Assembly (NCBI RefSeq): GCF_001039355.2
Contig: NW_019774447.1
Span: 19,364 to 83,363 of the forward strand
Source: Lingula anatina
Lineage: Eukaryota; Brachiopoda; Lingulata; Lingulida; Lingulidae
Direction of reading: 5' to 3'
DNA length: 64,000 bases
The notes beneath the pieces are model-generated. The model searched no databases, was not told the DNA's origin, and was given only the letters and a program-made list of their open reading frames with translations. The translations under genes were made by a program, and so were the position numbers. Positions 21,482-32,083 of this stretch are shown here, piece after piece. How positions within the stretch are numbered: position 1 is the stretch's first letter; every line of letters starts with the position of its first letter.

Positions 21482-24400
21482 CTAGTTATAGCGCACAAGC
21501 ATCATCCTGTTGACACCATGCATGACTCCATCTGTGACCGAGACATCTGCTGAGGTCACTTGGGTTACGGTATTAGGACTATCAACACTTTCGAGCACCA
21601 CAGTTCCTAGAAGAAAATGCAGAAAATTTTAAAGTATTTAAACATACGACCAAAGTCAATTTTCAACAACCAGTTTGTTAAAATGTGTAATGCATCAAAA
21701 CAAGATGTTATAAAGTTATTTGCTAAAGCAAAATGTAAAGGCAGTCTTCACAGAATGTAAAATGAATAAGACTACTTTGTGTTAAAACAAGTAATGATAA
21801 TAATTTATCTGCTTTATGAATGACACATTTTTAAAATTATTTAAATAATTACTTATTTTTGTATGTTTAAAATTTGCAGACAAAAACATAATCAAACCAT
21901 GAATTTTATGAGGTACCCCATGCACTATTACCTTAATTCTGAAATTTGTCACCAAACTATATTTTCACACTACCATCAATAAGATAAATACCTCTCTAAG
22001 ATTATTAATGAAAATTTGTCCTCAAACAAATCTGAAATAAATCTCACCATTCAGGATAACCTTTAAATCCTGCCCTAGGTAGCTTTGTAATATCTGTCCA
22101 TTGTACAGCCCTGCTGCATAATATGTCCCCTTCACTATGTGGTGCTGGAGAACAGCTGAAATAGATATACGTAAACATAAATTGTATGTATTTCATAATA
22201 TTCAATCTAATGTAAATTTAACTGTGCAATGTTTATGCAATTATACAAAGTTTTAACTTGTCAATTTCTACACAGTGGGAATTTTTTAAAATTTATAATT
22301 TGTTGGAAATCCTGAAAAAAAGAACAACTGGGGGAAAACGAGTCCACTGTACCTATGAGAGCCATGTGGTTAACCTGAAACTCGTACATCGCACCATCTG
22401 GCAGATGTGCTATGGCCTCATTAGTTGGTGCAAAAAATGTGAAAGGGCCGCCTGAAAAAGTAGGTCATACCTATGAGTGCCATGTGATTCACTTCAAACT
22501 CGTACATCGCCCCTGGGGGAAGGCTATATATGGCTTCATTGGTGGGAGCAAAGAAAGTGAAGGGGCCACCTGAAATATGATAACAATTAAGTCTTGTCTT
22601 TATACATCATCATATTTGAAGGTTTAAAAAAACCAGAAATTGAATAGGTAAGATAATAAAGAACAAGTAAACTAAACAGTACCAGTAAAACATGTTCCAT
22701 GCAAGAACACACAAAAAGGAAACCAGCAAAAATCAAAACAAGGGCATCAATAATACCAAATGTCATTGATGCAAGTCAAGGGGCTAGAACCTGAGGCTCA
22801 TCTGTATAGCCAGCACTATTTAGCAGAAAACCAATTCTGATACCAGACAAAGGGTTTAAAGGACTCTCTAACAGTACTTGGAAGCTCAGTTTTAAGAGGA
22901 TTATATCACAAACATTATAATAATAATAATAATAATATTTATTTCTTAAAACCGCACTACACTAGCGTCTCAGTGCTGTTTACAGGTAAAATTATTAGGA
23001 TTACAACTTATTATATATATAATAAAAGCTAAGGTAAAAAAAAAAATAAAATAATAATAATAATAATTAAAACTGGTTAAAATAGTAATGGTCTGAACAA
23101 TAACACTTTTTTTTTCTGATAAAATGGGAAGATATTAATTAAAATACTGTGCAAATAAGAATGTTTTTAAATCTTTTTTAAAAACCTCAACACTGTCAAT
23201 AGTCCGAATGTATGAGGGTAATTGATTCCATAAAATTGGTGCTGAAATTGAAAATGCCCTGTGGCCGTAGGTTTTGGTTGTTTTTTTATTATCATTTCTG
23301 ATAAAACAAGGAGTGGAGGTGGATCTGGTAGACCTGGTGAGATTGGGTGTACTTGGATGTAGCATCGAGTTAAAATATGAGGGGCATTCACCTCTAGTGA
23401 ATTTAAAAACAAACAACAGTAATTTAAAAACAATTCTCTGTCGTACAGGAAGCCAATGTAGTTCGAATAAAATGGGTGAAATGTTTGATCTGAGAGGGAT
23501 TTTGGTCAGTAGTCGTGCTGCAGCATTTTGGACAGATTGCAATTTTTCAATTTGATAGGTAGGAAGACCATACAGTAGACTGTTTCCGTAGTCAAGATGT
23601 GAAGTTATAAAGGCATGGACAAGCCTCTCCATTTGACTTTTATCAAGGATGTGGGATAGTTTGGAAATTTTTTTAAGACCATAGAAAGCGGCTTTGCATT
23701 TTTTGCTGATGTCGGCAGCCATATCGCACCTATTATCAAAAATTACTCCAAGGTTTTTAACCTCATCTTTTACCGTGACTGTACTGTTTCCAATTTCTAA
23801 TAGTTCTAGTTTTTCCGCATCCTTAGAAAAACGAGAAGTAAAGTGAACTACTTCTGTAGTTATCAAATATAGATATAAGATACAGAGACAAATATATTTT
23901 ATAGAAAACCAATCTAAAATGTCACCTCCAGCTATTGTACTGGCATTGAGTCCCGACATCTCAATCAGGTAGTCCAGCTGCAAATATTCCGGCGCAAGAA
24001 CAATGACATCATCGGCAGACTGTGAGGGGAGGTGGTACATCACCTGGTCCAGGAGGTGGACCACCCCATTGGAGGCCAGCTCATCAAATCTGCTCACTGG
24101 GGCACCAGAGGCTGTATAAACCTGCAGTATTGACACAGAGCAAATAATCAGTTTATCACAAGTTCTGACAAGAAGTGATGGAACAGAGTTCAATAGAGAC
24201 TAAGTGGTGGTCAGTATATAATTAAATTTTCAATTACACATTTACCGACTCGGGGGAGTTTTACATGTACACGTACACAATTAATTAACTTATTTCTTAT
24301 AAATAAATCTTCAATTTTACTTATTTGACATGGGCCTGGGCTCACACACTGAAAGCAGTGAGATGACAGTGCAAAGAAATATCAACCAATCAGGCATGAA

Positions 24401-25430
24401 TAGAAGTTCAATTTTTAAATGCAGTCATAAATGTCATGTTTTCTCTAACAATATCCCCTACGCACCAGTACATACAGACCTCTTTGCACCACAACTATAA
24501 AATATTAGTCCCCATTCCCACAGATCTTAGATCGATCTATTCTGTGGGGAGTCTCACTAGATTACTGTCAGCTTAGCCAGCTTAAGCGTCTGTCTCGCCT
24601 ACTAAAAGCTGTAAGGGGCCAATTAACTGTTGTGCGCGCTCGGTTGACTGCAATTTAACGTGAACCCCCAGGGAGTTAGGTCGATCCGGATGGATTGATC
24701 TAAATCTCTGGGAATGCACTCTTATACTTACTTTCTCTGCTGGCTTTTGATACACATTCAGCCGCACCCTTTTCTGTGTATTAGCAGAATACAGGGTTGG
24801 TATCAGCCTTTCATTGATGAAGTCTGCCTTCAGTTCCAATCCTTCCCCAATGTGAAAAGACATGACATCCATCATGTAGGTTTTATTGGTTTGGAGTTGA
24901 TTCCTTATGTTAGCAGGCAACTTGGCAAAAGCTGCATTGGTGGGAACAAAGAGGGTGAAGGGGCCTGTAAAGAAAGTAGTGAAATGCACTCATGATGCAC
25001 ATGCAATTGAAGAAAGATATAAAGGTTCTACAAACTCAAGTTTTGCTTTTTGATTTTATATTTGAAAAACATTTTTAACATGAATTTTCTACTGATTTAA
25101 TGGTAACCGTTCCAGAACTGAACATATTAATAAAACAAAAAAACTTTCAAAAATCTATACTAATAAATCCTTTCAATAAAACACAATCTCCTTATTCAAT
25201 CTTTCATCTGTTGGAAAAATAAATTACAACATCACTGCATTACCTTTTCCATTCTTCAGATAGTGTGACAGAGACTCTGGAAGCTTCTCCACAAAATCCA
25301 CAAATATACTAGCATTCAGGTTTGCAGCAACATCCACCACAGATTCAGTAGCATTGGTGCCCATCACACTAGACAGTCGGGAACATACCAACACCACCAA
25401 AATTACATGAACCCTGAAAGCAGGTGCCAT
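21482..25430 (-). CDS. Secreted two-domain fasciclin (FAS1) protein, 315 aa, with an alternative exon 4
   Basis: Exons on the minus strand are 25430-25244, 24964-24732, 24121-23926, then either 22569-22471 (4a) or 22451-22353 (4b), 22155-22048 and 21606-21482. With one exon 4 the total is 948 bp in frame. The start ATG precedes a signal peptide (MAPAFRVHVILVVLVC...VMG); an in-frame upstream ATG would bury it. FAS1 domain 1 spans roughly residues 30-172, with GPFTLFVPTNAAFAKLP (H1 motif) and NGVVHLLDQVMYHLP (H2). Domain 2 spans 176-313, with the H1 motif GPFTFFAPTNEAI in the alternative exon and DGVMHGVNRMML as H2. FAS1 domains act in extracellular matrix and cell adhesion, as in periostin/TGFBI and insect fasciclin I; no GPI or transmembrane tail is visible, so it should be secreted. 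Intron 3 carries a retrotransposon fragment and intron 2 an inverted SINE-like pair. Confidence 0.88.
22353..22451 (-). other. Alternative fasciclin exon 4b
   Basis: This is a second 99-bp exon of identical length and phase, acceptor TTTTTCAG and donor GTACAG. It encodes GPFTFFAPTNEAIAHLPDG then AMYEFQVNHMALI. It differs from 4a at 25 of 99 bases but at only four residues (Y/A, S/H, P/D, E/Q), so both copies look conserved by selection. Confidence 0.85.
22471..22569 (-). other. Alternative fasciclin exon 4a
   Basis: This 99-bp exon has phase-1 borders on both sides, acceptor TTTCAG and donor GTATGA. It encodes the second FAS1 H1 segment with GPFTFFAPTNEAIYSLPPG followed by AMYEFEVNHMALI. Only 19 bp separate it from exon 4b. 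Confidence 0.85.
22917..23862 (-). mobile_element. 5'-truncated non-LTR retrotransposon (CR1/L2-like RT C-terminus) in fasciclin intron 3
   Basis: Minus-strand translation gives TEVVHFTSRFSK, then NLGVIFDN, AFITSHLDYGNSLLYGLP, QNAAARLL and LHWLPVRQRIVFKLLLFVFK. These are standard motifs of the RT C-terminal region in CR1/L2/Rex1-like elements. The 3' end lies in a TAA/ATT trinucleotide tract at about 22917-22937. Only about 0.95 kb remains, without the catalytic RT core, so it is a dead 5' truncation. It runs in the same direction as the host gene, and its frame stays open into the flanking host exon 3 by chance. Confidence 0.8.
24510..24716. repeat. Inverted pair of SINE-like elements in fasciclin intron 2
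   Basis: The plus-oriented copy (about 24591-24716) shares blocks with a copy at 63.8 kb: AAAGCTGTAAGGGG, CCCCCAGGGAGTT, ATGGATTGATCTA and CTGGGAATG. Directly next to it, 24510-24575 reads on the minus strand GAGACTCCCCACAG, GATCGATCTA and GTGGGAATGGG, the 3' part of the same repeat inverted. The B-box-like GGATTGATCT suggests a tRNA-derived SINE. Confidence 0.45.
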
Positions 25431-25539
25431 TGTTGCTGCATGTGTTATTGCACTTTGGCTAATAATGCTACTGCTACCAATATCTGATAATCTGTCTCTA
25501 TTGCCTGGGAGGTACCCGCAGGTAGGTTTGAAGGTCACA

Positions 25540-26440
25540 AAGAGTCCTAAAGTGTTAACAGGCTGATGAAGTTGAGGGGCATAATTTTAAAACAGTGTAC
25601 TGAACAAAGATGGATTATGATACTGATGAAACATTGATTCAAGTTATTGATTCAGTATTTTTAATCAAAAATTTTTTCAAGGTCTAGATGAATTTTAGAA
25701 AATGTTAAAAAAAAACAATGAATTTCATAATTCTTTAATCAATGTATCACAAGGCTTATTGGTTGACAAAAAGTTCTTCAAACAAACTGATCTAAATTCA
25801 ATTTTCTTTCCTTTTCACATTTTTTTTCCAAAAAAATTATAAAAGTTGGCTAAGATGATCCCCCCAGGTTGACCCTCCCNCAAAAACAAAAAAAAAAAAC
25901 AATCTCAAAATATTTTAATCTATAAACTTTATCATAGTAATTAAGAAAGTTTTAACAAACAAGAATAGCAGTGATTAAAATAAGTGAGTGTCTTCATTAA
26001 TATCTTATCTCATTAGCTTTTATGTACATGATTTAAAATACATACAAAGAAAATCATGGCACCTCATTTTAAGGCAAAGAGACAATGCTTGGTACCAAAA
26101 CCAGCAACAAATGTTGATCAAAAATGTAATTTAAAAAAATAATAAAAATAGTAATAAATAATAAGAAATAGACGAATGAGGCAGTTTGACCCCTCCCCCA
26201 ATAATAACAATAATAAATAATATATATGAATTGAAAACTTAACCTTTCCTAACAATACCATGTGCATGCTGTTGGTGAACATCAAAACATATTGCATTGG
26301 CACCAGCTGGTGTTATAACTATGTATTTTTTGGAACACTAACATGATTGTCATAATCAATGCAAGGTTGAAATTAAAGAGGATTTTTTTTTTTCAAATTT
26401 TGAAAAGTTTCAGTTTCAATTGATTTTAATCTCCACTAAC
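25540..26440. other. Intergenic, nothing recognised
   Basis: AT-rich sequence upstream of the fasciclin gene with one unresolved base (25880), A-runs and no supported gene. The fasciclin promoter presumably lies in the first few hundred bases. Confidence 0.35.
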
Positions 26441-26448
26441 TACACAGT

Positions 26449-26513
26449 GGTGGTGGTGGTTTTTGGTGGTGGTGGTGGTGGTTGGTGGTGGTGATGGTGG
26501 TGGTTGGTGTGGG
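26449..26513 (+). repeat. (GGT)n microsatellite
   Basis: An imperfect GGT tract interrupted by TTT and GAT units. It marks the start of the repeat-rich interval. Confidence 0.9.
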
Positions 26514-27299
26514 GACGTCAAGCTCTGGACACCAGGCTGCAACGGACACCGAGTAAACAGGGGGAATTGGGAAACCGACTCCTGAAGAACAGAGGGCTGT
26601 GGATGAGTTTAGAGCTCAACTGCAACTGTAGAGATATGCGAGGTGTTACTGGTGCTTGAGGTGGCAGTGGTGATCCAAAAAAGGCACTGGAGAGTTACCA
26701 AATGATATCAAGTGTGTCAGCAGAGGAGGCCGACTCACTTCTGAAGGTTTTTGGATAGGATTCTCACTGCCACCTGTTAGGGTTGCTAGCTTTTCTTTCT
26801 CCACTTAGCAATGAACTAAATTAGAACTGTATTGCGTTTATGTCAATATGTATGATTTTAAAATTGCAGACAATGGAATGAAATATCACAAATGAATTTC
26901 ATCTGGGAATCCTTAAGAGAGGCCAGGGGGGACATTTTAGAATTTGTAGTGGCCTCTAAGCCTGGGAGCGGAAATGGTGCACGCACATGTGCAGATGACT
27001 CTTTTTCAATGCTAGATCTCTAGCAACAGAGTGTATACACCTAACTGCAGGTAACCACATCCCAACAGATTGTGCATTAAGTTGTGCATTATTATTACTA
27101 GTGTTTCTACTCCTCTTCCATTGTAGGACAAATTGCGCTGAAGATATTCCACAAGATATTATGGACGTTGCTTGCAGTATGGTTGTACCGCAGATGTCAA
27201 CAATAGAAAAGGTCAAGCTGATGCATAGAAAAGGATGTGTAAAAGCATTATTTAAAGGAAAAGTAACAAAAGTAATAATCGTACAAGACCATAACCGTT

Positions 27300-27656
27300 G
27301 GCAACCCCAAACTCCACAGGGTATTCCGCAAACGCCTTGTTGCAGATTTGATTAGTTCAGTGCATGGAAATTTGGACCCCTCTAGAAGTGTTGGCAGACC
27401 CAGTACAAGTGATGATTCTCTATTTAGACTTATGGGCCAACACTTTCCTATTAAAATAACAGCAACAGGAAAAAGGAAAAACATAACAAGAGCTTGTGTG
27501 GTGGGTTCTACAGCAGAGTGGCAGCAATTTCCTGCTGGGCAAAAAAGTAAGAGAACTGGAAAAGGAGCCAGCTATAAATGTGATAAATGTGACAAAGCAC
27601 TTTGTGTTGATCCTTGTTTCAAGCTTTTTATACTCAAAAGGACTTTATAAAAGCAT
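27300..27656 (+). pseudogene. piggyBac-type transposase C-terminal remnant
   Basis: Around a frame shift near 27345 the plus strand encodes FRKRLVADLISSVHG and RLMGQHFPIKI, then a Cys-rich end: RACVV...YKCDKCDKALCVDPCFKLF followed by HTQKDF in another frame. The C-x2-C...LC-x3-PCF-x2-(Y/F)HT pattern is the zinc-binding C-terminus of piggyBac/PGBD transposases. The DDD catalytic core is not present in recognisable form and the frame is broken, so this is a fossil. Confidence 0.65.
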
Positions 27657-28431
27657 GGGCATCTTTTAAAAACAGACTTGCTTGCAACTTTGTAACATTT
27701 TTGTTTTTATGTAATTCCAGAATGCAGAAACAGTTCTTAAGGGAGCAGATTTGGGTTTGGTCAACCAATCCCTCAGCCAGCCATTCAGGACTTATGCTAA
27801 GAAGCGACTTTGCGAGAATGAAGAAAAAGTGAGGAAAGCTGAGGCAATGTTCCATTTTGAAAAATGGTGATTACCACAAATGGATTGTTTTAGGATCTGC
27901 ATACTTTCTTACGTTTACCACAGTAAGCTACCTCGACAAGACAGGCCAAAATATTCTATACATAAAGTAAAAAAAAAAAAAAAAATGCACAAATAGTAGC
28001 TAAAGACAATTATTGATACCTGATACTAACAGATAACCTTGACCCACAGTACAAAAGACAAGATTTGAACGATCCAATCTCGGTTCTTAACTGTAGTAGT
28101 ACCTCGTGTATCGTCATTCATGCAAGATATATAGGGGGGCGCTCCTGTAAAGTGTGTACATATTGCATATAACATAGGAAAACCACAAAACCACAGGGTC
28201 AGTTTCGTCAAACAATAGGCAGTGACAGGGTGAAAGCTGAACTGAGTGCAGGCTGAGGGAAGTACTGGTCAAGGCATTCCAATGAATTCTATAAAAGCCC
28301 TATACAGAAAGTGGTCAAAATGGCAACTTCATCTTCAGGAAGGAGACACTGAAAGCCACATTATTCAATACAAGAAAATCTCTTCAAGTCCAAATGCTAT
28401 GAAGAATTTAAGGACACATTAGATAGTCAAT

Positions 28432-28709
28432 GTGACCTGCCTCTCCTTCAACCAAGCCGTTGCCCTTCACTTTACCCACCACTGAACACCCCTGCATCCG
28501 CCACGCCTTGTGACCTGCATCCCCTTCAACCAAGCCCTTGCCCTTCACTTTACCCACCACTGAACACCCCTGCACCCGCCACGCCTAGTGACCTGCCTCT
28601 CCTTCAGCCAAACCGTCGCCCTTAACTTTACCCACCAATGAACACCCCTTGCACCTACCACTCTTGTGACCTGCCTCCCCTTCAACCAAGCCGTCACCCA
28701 GGTCAAACC
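28432..28709 (+). repeat. 78-bp minisatellite, 3.5 copies
   Basis: Units begin at 28432, 28510, 28588 and 28666 with GTGACCTGC, an exact 78-bp period. Each holds CTTCA(A/G)CCAA, TTTACCCACCA and TGAACACCCC. The fourth unit is cut short. The units are C-rich on this strand. Confidence 0.92.
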
Positions 28710-28831
28710 CAATTAGACAACAGATCAAGTAAGGAGTGGCAGAATTTTGTACATTATTTTTTCATTTATGAGCTTTTATTTTTGAAAGAGAGGTAGAAAA
28801 CAACTGCAGTGAGCTCTGTGACAGAATTTGT

Positions 28832-28871
28832 TGAGTCATTTTCTGAAGAAGAGGATGATTTCCTGAGTTTA
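28832..28871 (+). repeat. Direct repeat, left copy (40 bp, partner at 31287-31326)
   Basis: TGAGTCATTTTCTGAAGAAG and the following bases recur at 31287 with two mismatches over 40 bp. It encodes ESFSEEEDDFLSL in one frame, perhaps a scrap of a transposon ORF. Confidence 0.7.
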
Positions 28872-29090
28872 GCAATGTGCGGCAAGTTTTTCCACAGGTG
28901 AAACCTAATGTTTTGGACCTGCCGGCACGGGATACAAGTAGCAATGCCAGTGATGCAGAGGGTAGTGAGGGTATTCACTGTGAAGACAGATGCAAATCAG
29001 ACTTGTAAGATAGTGGCAAATTACTCAGTAATGGGGCAATTTTGCTATGCTCTACATATACACCAACGTCTGTTTTACTCTCTACTTTCC

Positions 29091-29506
29091 TGTTGGCATT
29101 GCCAAATCCTGCCAGGTGAATCAGAGAATATCTGCTGCCATGAAGTGGAAGTGGTACAGAACAAAAGCAAACAGGAGAAGGTGCAGTGCATTCCTGTTGG
29201 CATTGCCAAATCCTGCCAAGTGCATCAGAGAATATCTGCTGCCATGAAGTGGAAATGGTACAAAACAAAAGCAAAGAGGAGAATGTGCAGTGCATTCCTG
29301 TTGGCATTGCCAAATTCTGCCAGGTGAATCAGAGAATATCTGCTGCCATGAAGTGGAAGTGGTACAGAACAAAAGCAAACAGGAGAATGTGCAGTGCATT
29401 CCTGTTGGCATTGCCAAATTCTGCCAAGTGCATCAGAGAATATCTGCTGCCATGAAGTGGAAGTGGTACAGAACAAAAGCAAACAGGAGAATGTGCAGTG
29501 CATTAC
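29091..29506 (+). repeat. 104-bp minisatellite, four copies
   Basis: Units start at 29091, 29195, 29299 and 29403 with TGTTGGCATTGCCAAAT, an exact 104-bp period and few mismatches. Because 104 is not a multiple of three, the open frames here on both strands simply cycle through the repeat and should not be taken as genes. Confidence 0.95.
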
Positions 29507-31286
29507 AGATCACCCAGGGTTGGACCCAGTCTGACTGAACAAGTGGGTACTCGAAACTGCTTGGATGCATTTCAGGCAGCAATATGGGGGGAAAGCCTTT
29601 GAAGGACCAGAGGATAAAAGACAAGAGGCACATAGCTTACAGGCAATTTGTCCACTGGTTTTTGGGGTGACTGGGTAAGAAGATTAGGGTCACAATGCCC
29701 AGTTGTGCAGTTAGCTGCATACGAGCCCACTAGCCTCCACCTTTAGAAGAGTTGGGGCAAGGGCATATTCCAGCACCTGGATGTTGGTCACCATCTTTAA
29801 TTCCCACCTGTACTGACAGCCATGTTGGGTTGTCACTTTAAAGTAATCAATCTGCTTAGAGAGAGAAAAGCCAAGGAAATAGCAGCTCCCAAACACAGAA
29901 GATGTGTGCGCAACACATGGATGCCTGGCTGTGGAAGGTTGTCCAGTTTGACTCACACTGTGCTGCCTTCCACAAAGCTTCACAGACAGAACTCAATGCC
30001 CCTCCAGTGTTTGTACAACCTCCCCCAGCCAAGATGGTTAACATATGAATAAGCAATTGATGTAATGGACAAGCTTCCTAAACTAAAAGCAGTGTTGACA
30101 AGTCAGTATGGGAATACTGTGAAACAAGATTCTATAAAAAAAGATGGTCAAGAACTGGCTGGTTCAGCAAGTAAGACAACAATGAGGTGTACTAATGTTG
30201 GAAATGAACATGGTCGAGTCGTGATGTCTGTTGTGACCGCAGGTGAGGCCCACGGTTTGATCAATATGGCTGGCTCCAGTGCTGCCCTGACAAATGAACA
30301 GGTTTGCCATATAAAACTGCTCTGGGTGAAATTTTCCCCATAAGATTTAAGTCCCACTGTGTTTGCCACAAGACACCAGTCAGAGCTGAAAAAGGGAAGG
30401 TTTAAGACCACCAAACATACCATTTCACCTGGCGTAGAAAGCACCAGAAATAAATTACACACTTTTATATTTGTAACATACATCAATTATGAAAGAATTT
30501 TATTTGTCATAAGGTACAATTGTCCTATCGACAGACTTCTCATACTGATTATGTCACAAAATTCCAGACAAACAATCTGAAAAAACATGGCGGCTCCCTG
30601 AGTATTGCACCCTTTTGGTAGGGGCTCCTAATGGACAATCGCCACCATGATACAAACTCCTCTGCTGAATACTGGTTCAAGATCGTAAAATGACACACAG
30701 CAGTGAAAAACAAGAATGCAACCTAGCCTATTCATCAGAAGGCTACACTTATATGTTACCACCACCCAATTATTCAAGTTACACCAGCAATACTCAACAG
30801 ATACCATACCTACAGTACACCCCATACATGCAAGCACAAGACATGTAGTCAAGACATACAATCTACAACAACAAGAACATACACAACGCAGCTTGGGTAC
30901 AAGCAGCTCCGCAACCTGTGGACATGAAAGAAATTTTGGACATGAAAGTTAAGGCAAGCGGGCCCCAGAGGTTTTGCATAATCTGATGGAAAGATTATAT
31001 ACCAAAGAAGAAAGAATCAACAAAAACAAAAACATGACAGGTTCTTCTGAGGGTTGAGAAAAAAATGAACACTAATGCAAAGAGCGTTTGGAAATAATAC
31101 AGCAATGCCAGGAGGCAATCTATACAATAAGAACTGCAGATTGCTACAGAAGCTGCATTTCTGCAATGAACCAAGCAAACAGAGGACTGTGATGCTATGA
31201 AGCATGAAAGCTTTGTGAAGATTACCATTAATACTAAAATTGTGCAGTCGGAACTTTCAAGCGTTTATTCCTTGCTCAGAGGGGAA

Positions 31287-31326
31287 TGAGTCATTTTCTG
31301 AAGAAGAGGGTGATTTCTTGAGTTTA
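31287..31326 (+). repeat. Direct repeat, right copy
   Basis: Second copy of the 40-bp segment at 28832-28871, 2455 bp downstream in the same orientation. The interval between the two contains the 104-bp minisatellite and unassigned open frames. Confidence 0.7.
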
Positions 31327-31739
31327 AACGATGTGTTATATCAATTTATGTACCTTTATAAGATTTTATGTTACATGCAGCATGTGTAGCTACCAAAATT
31401 ACAGTGCGAGAAAGATAACTGACTATGATGGTGCCTGAAAATAAATACGATACCAATTGCGATGCGATACAAATTGCGATGTTCTTATTTTAAGAAGTGT
31501 TTTTATCTCAATATATTAATATTAAAATGTATTATATATATATTAGGCCATGCGTTTCGGTTGTACTGAAATGAGAATACAAATCCCTTCATCCCTTGTT
31601 TTAAGCAGCAAAACATACTCAAATTACAAGAGCCATAACACATTTAAAGCTCTCATTGGTATTGCCACAAACGGTGCTATATCATTTATTTCATCTTTGT
31701 TGAGTAGCTACACTTCTGCTACAGAAATCACTTGATTAC

Positions 31740-32083
31740 TTGGAATACTGCACCTTTTAGGAGTGAGTGTAATGACTGACAAAGGCAGCCAGTTTAGAGT
31801 AAAAAAAGTGTCTCTCAACATACCCCCTTTTCGCTTCAACTCACAGTTTACCTTTGGACAAGTAGCCAATACCAAGGGAATAGCATTTCAGAAAGACATC
31901 CCTAACCAGGCAGCATCTATAAGTGTACTGAAACATTCTCATGGAGTTGTCACCCCAGTCATGGCAGGAGCTCTACAGACAATCGCCAATGAGACAGTGA
32001 GGCCAACAAAAATGTTAGCTATAAAGAGATATCATATTCCCCAATCATTGTCAGTTGAGCAAAATATTTGTGACGTCATCTGA
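31740..32083 (+). pseudogene. DDE (Harbinger/DDE_Tnp_4-like) transposase remnant
   Basis: The open frame includes MTDKGSQFRV, VSLNIPPFR, QFTFGQVANTKGIAF and IPQSL. This follows the order of the third acidic block and downstream region in DDE_Tnp_4 transposases (family pattern: a D-K/R-G segment, LNIPPF, then T-x-x-IA). Upstream catalytic blocks are missing and the middle is degenerate. It is read as a decayed transposon, not a host gene. Confidence 0.5.

Noticed and set aside
23135-24193. A single 352-codon minus-strand gene
   Set aside because: It is a chance fusion of fasciclin exon 3, intron sequence and an RT fragment; the donor site after GCTGGAG and the downstream FAS1 exons show the real structure.
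29121-29633. Several overlapping open frames on both strands rich in MKWKWYRTKAN or FSLLLFCTISTSW
   Set aside because: They are created by the 104-bp tandem repeat cycling through reading frames, with no splice or start context.
30065-30343. Frame with MDKLPKLKAVLTSQYGN and TMRCTNVGNEHGRVVMSVV
   Set aside because: Looks protein-like and may be transposon-derived, but I cannot match it to a family and see no exon context.
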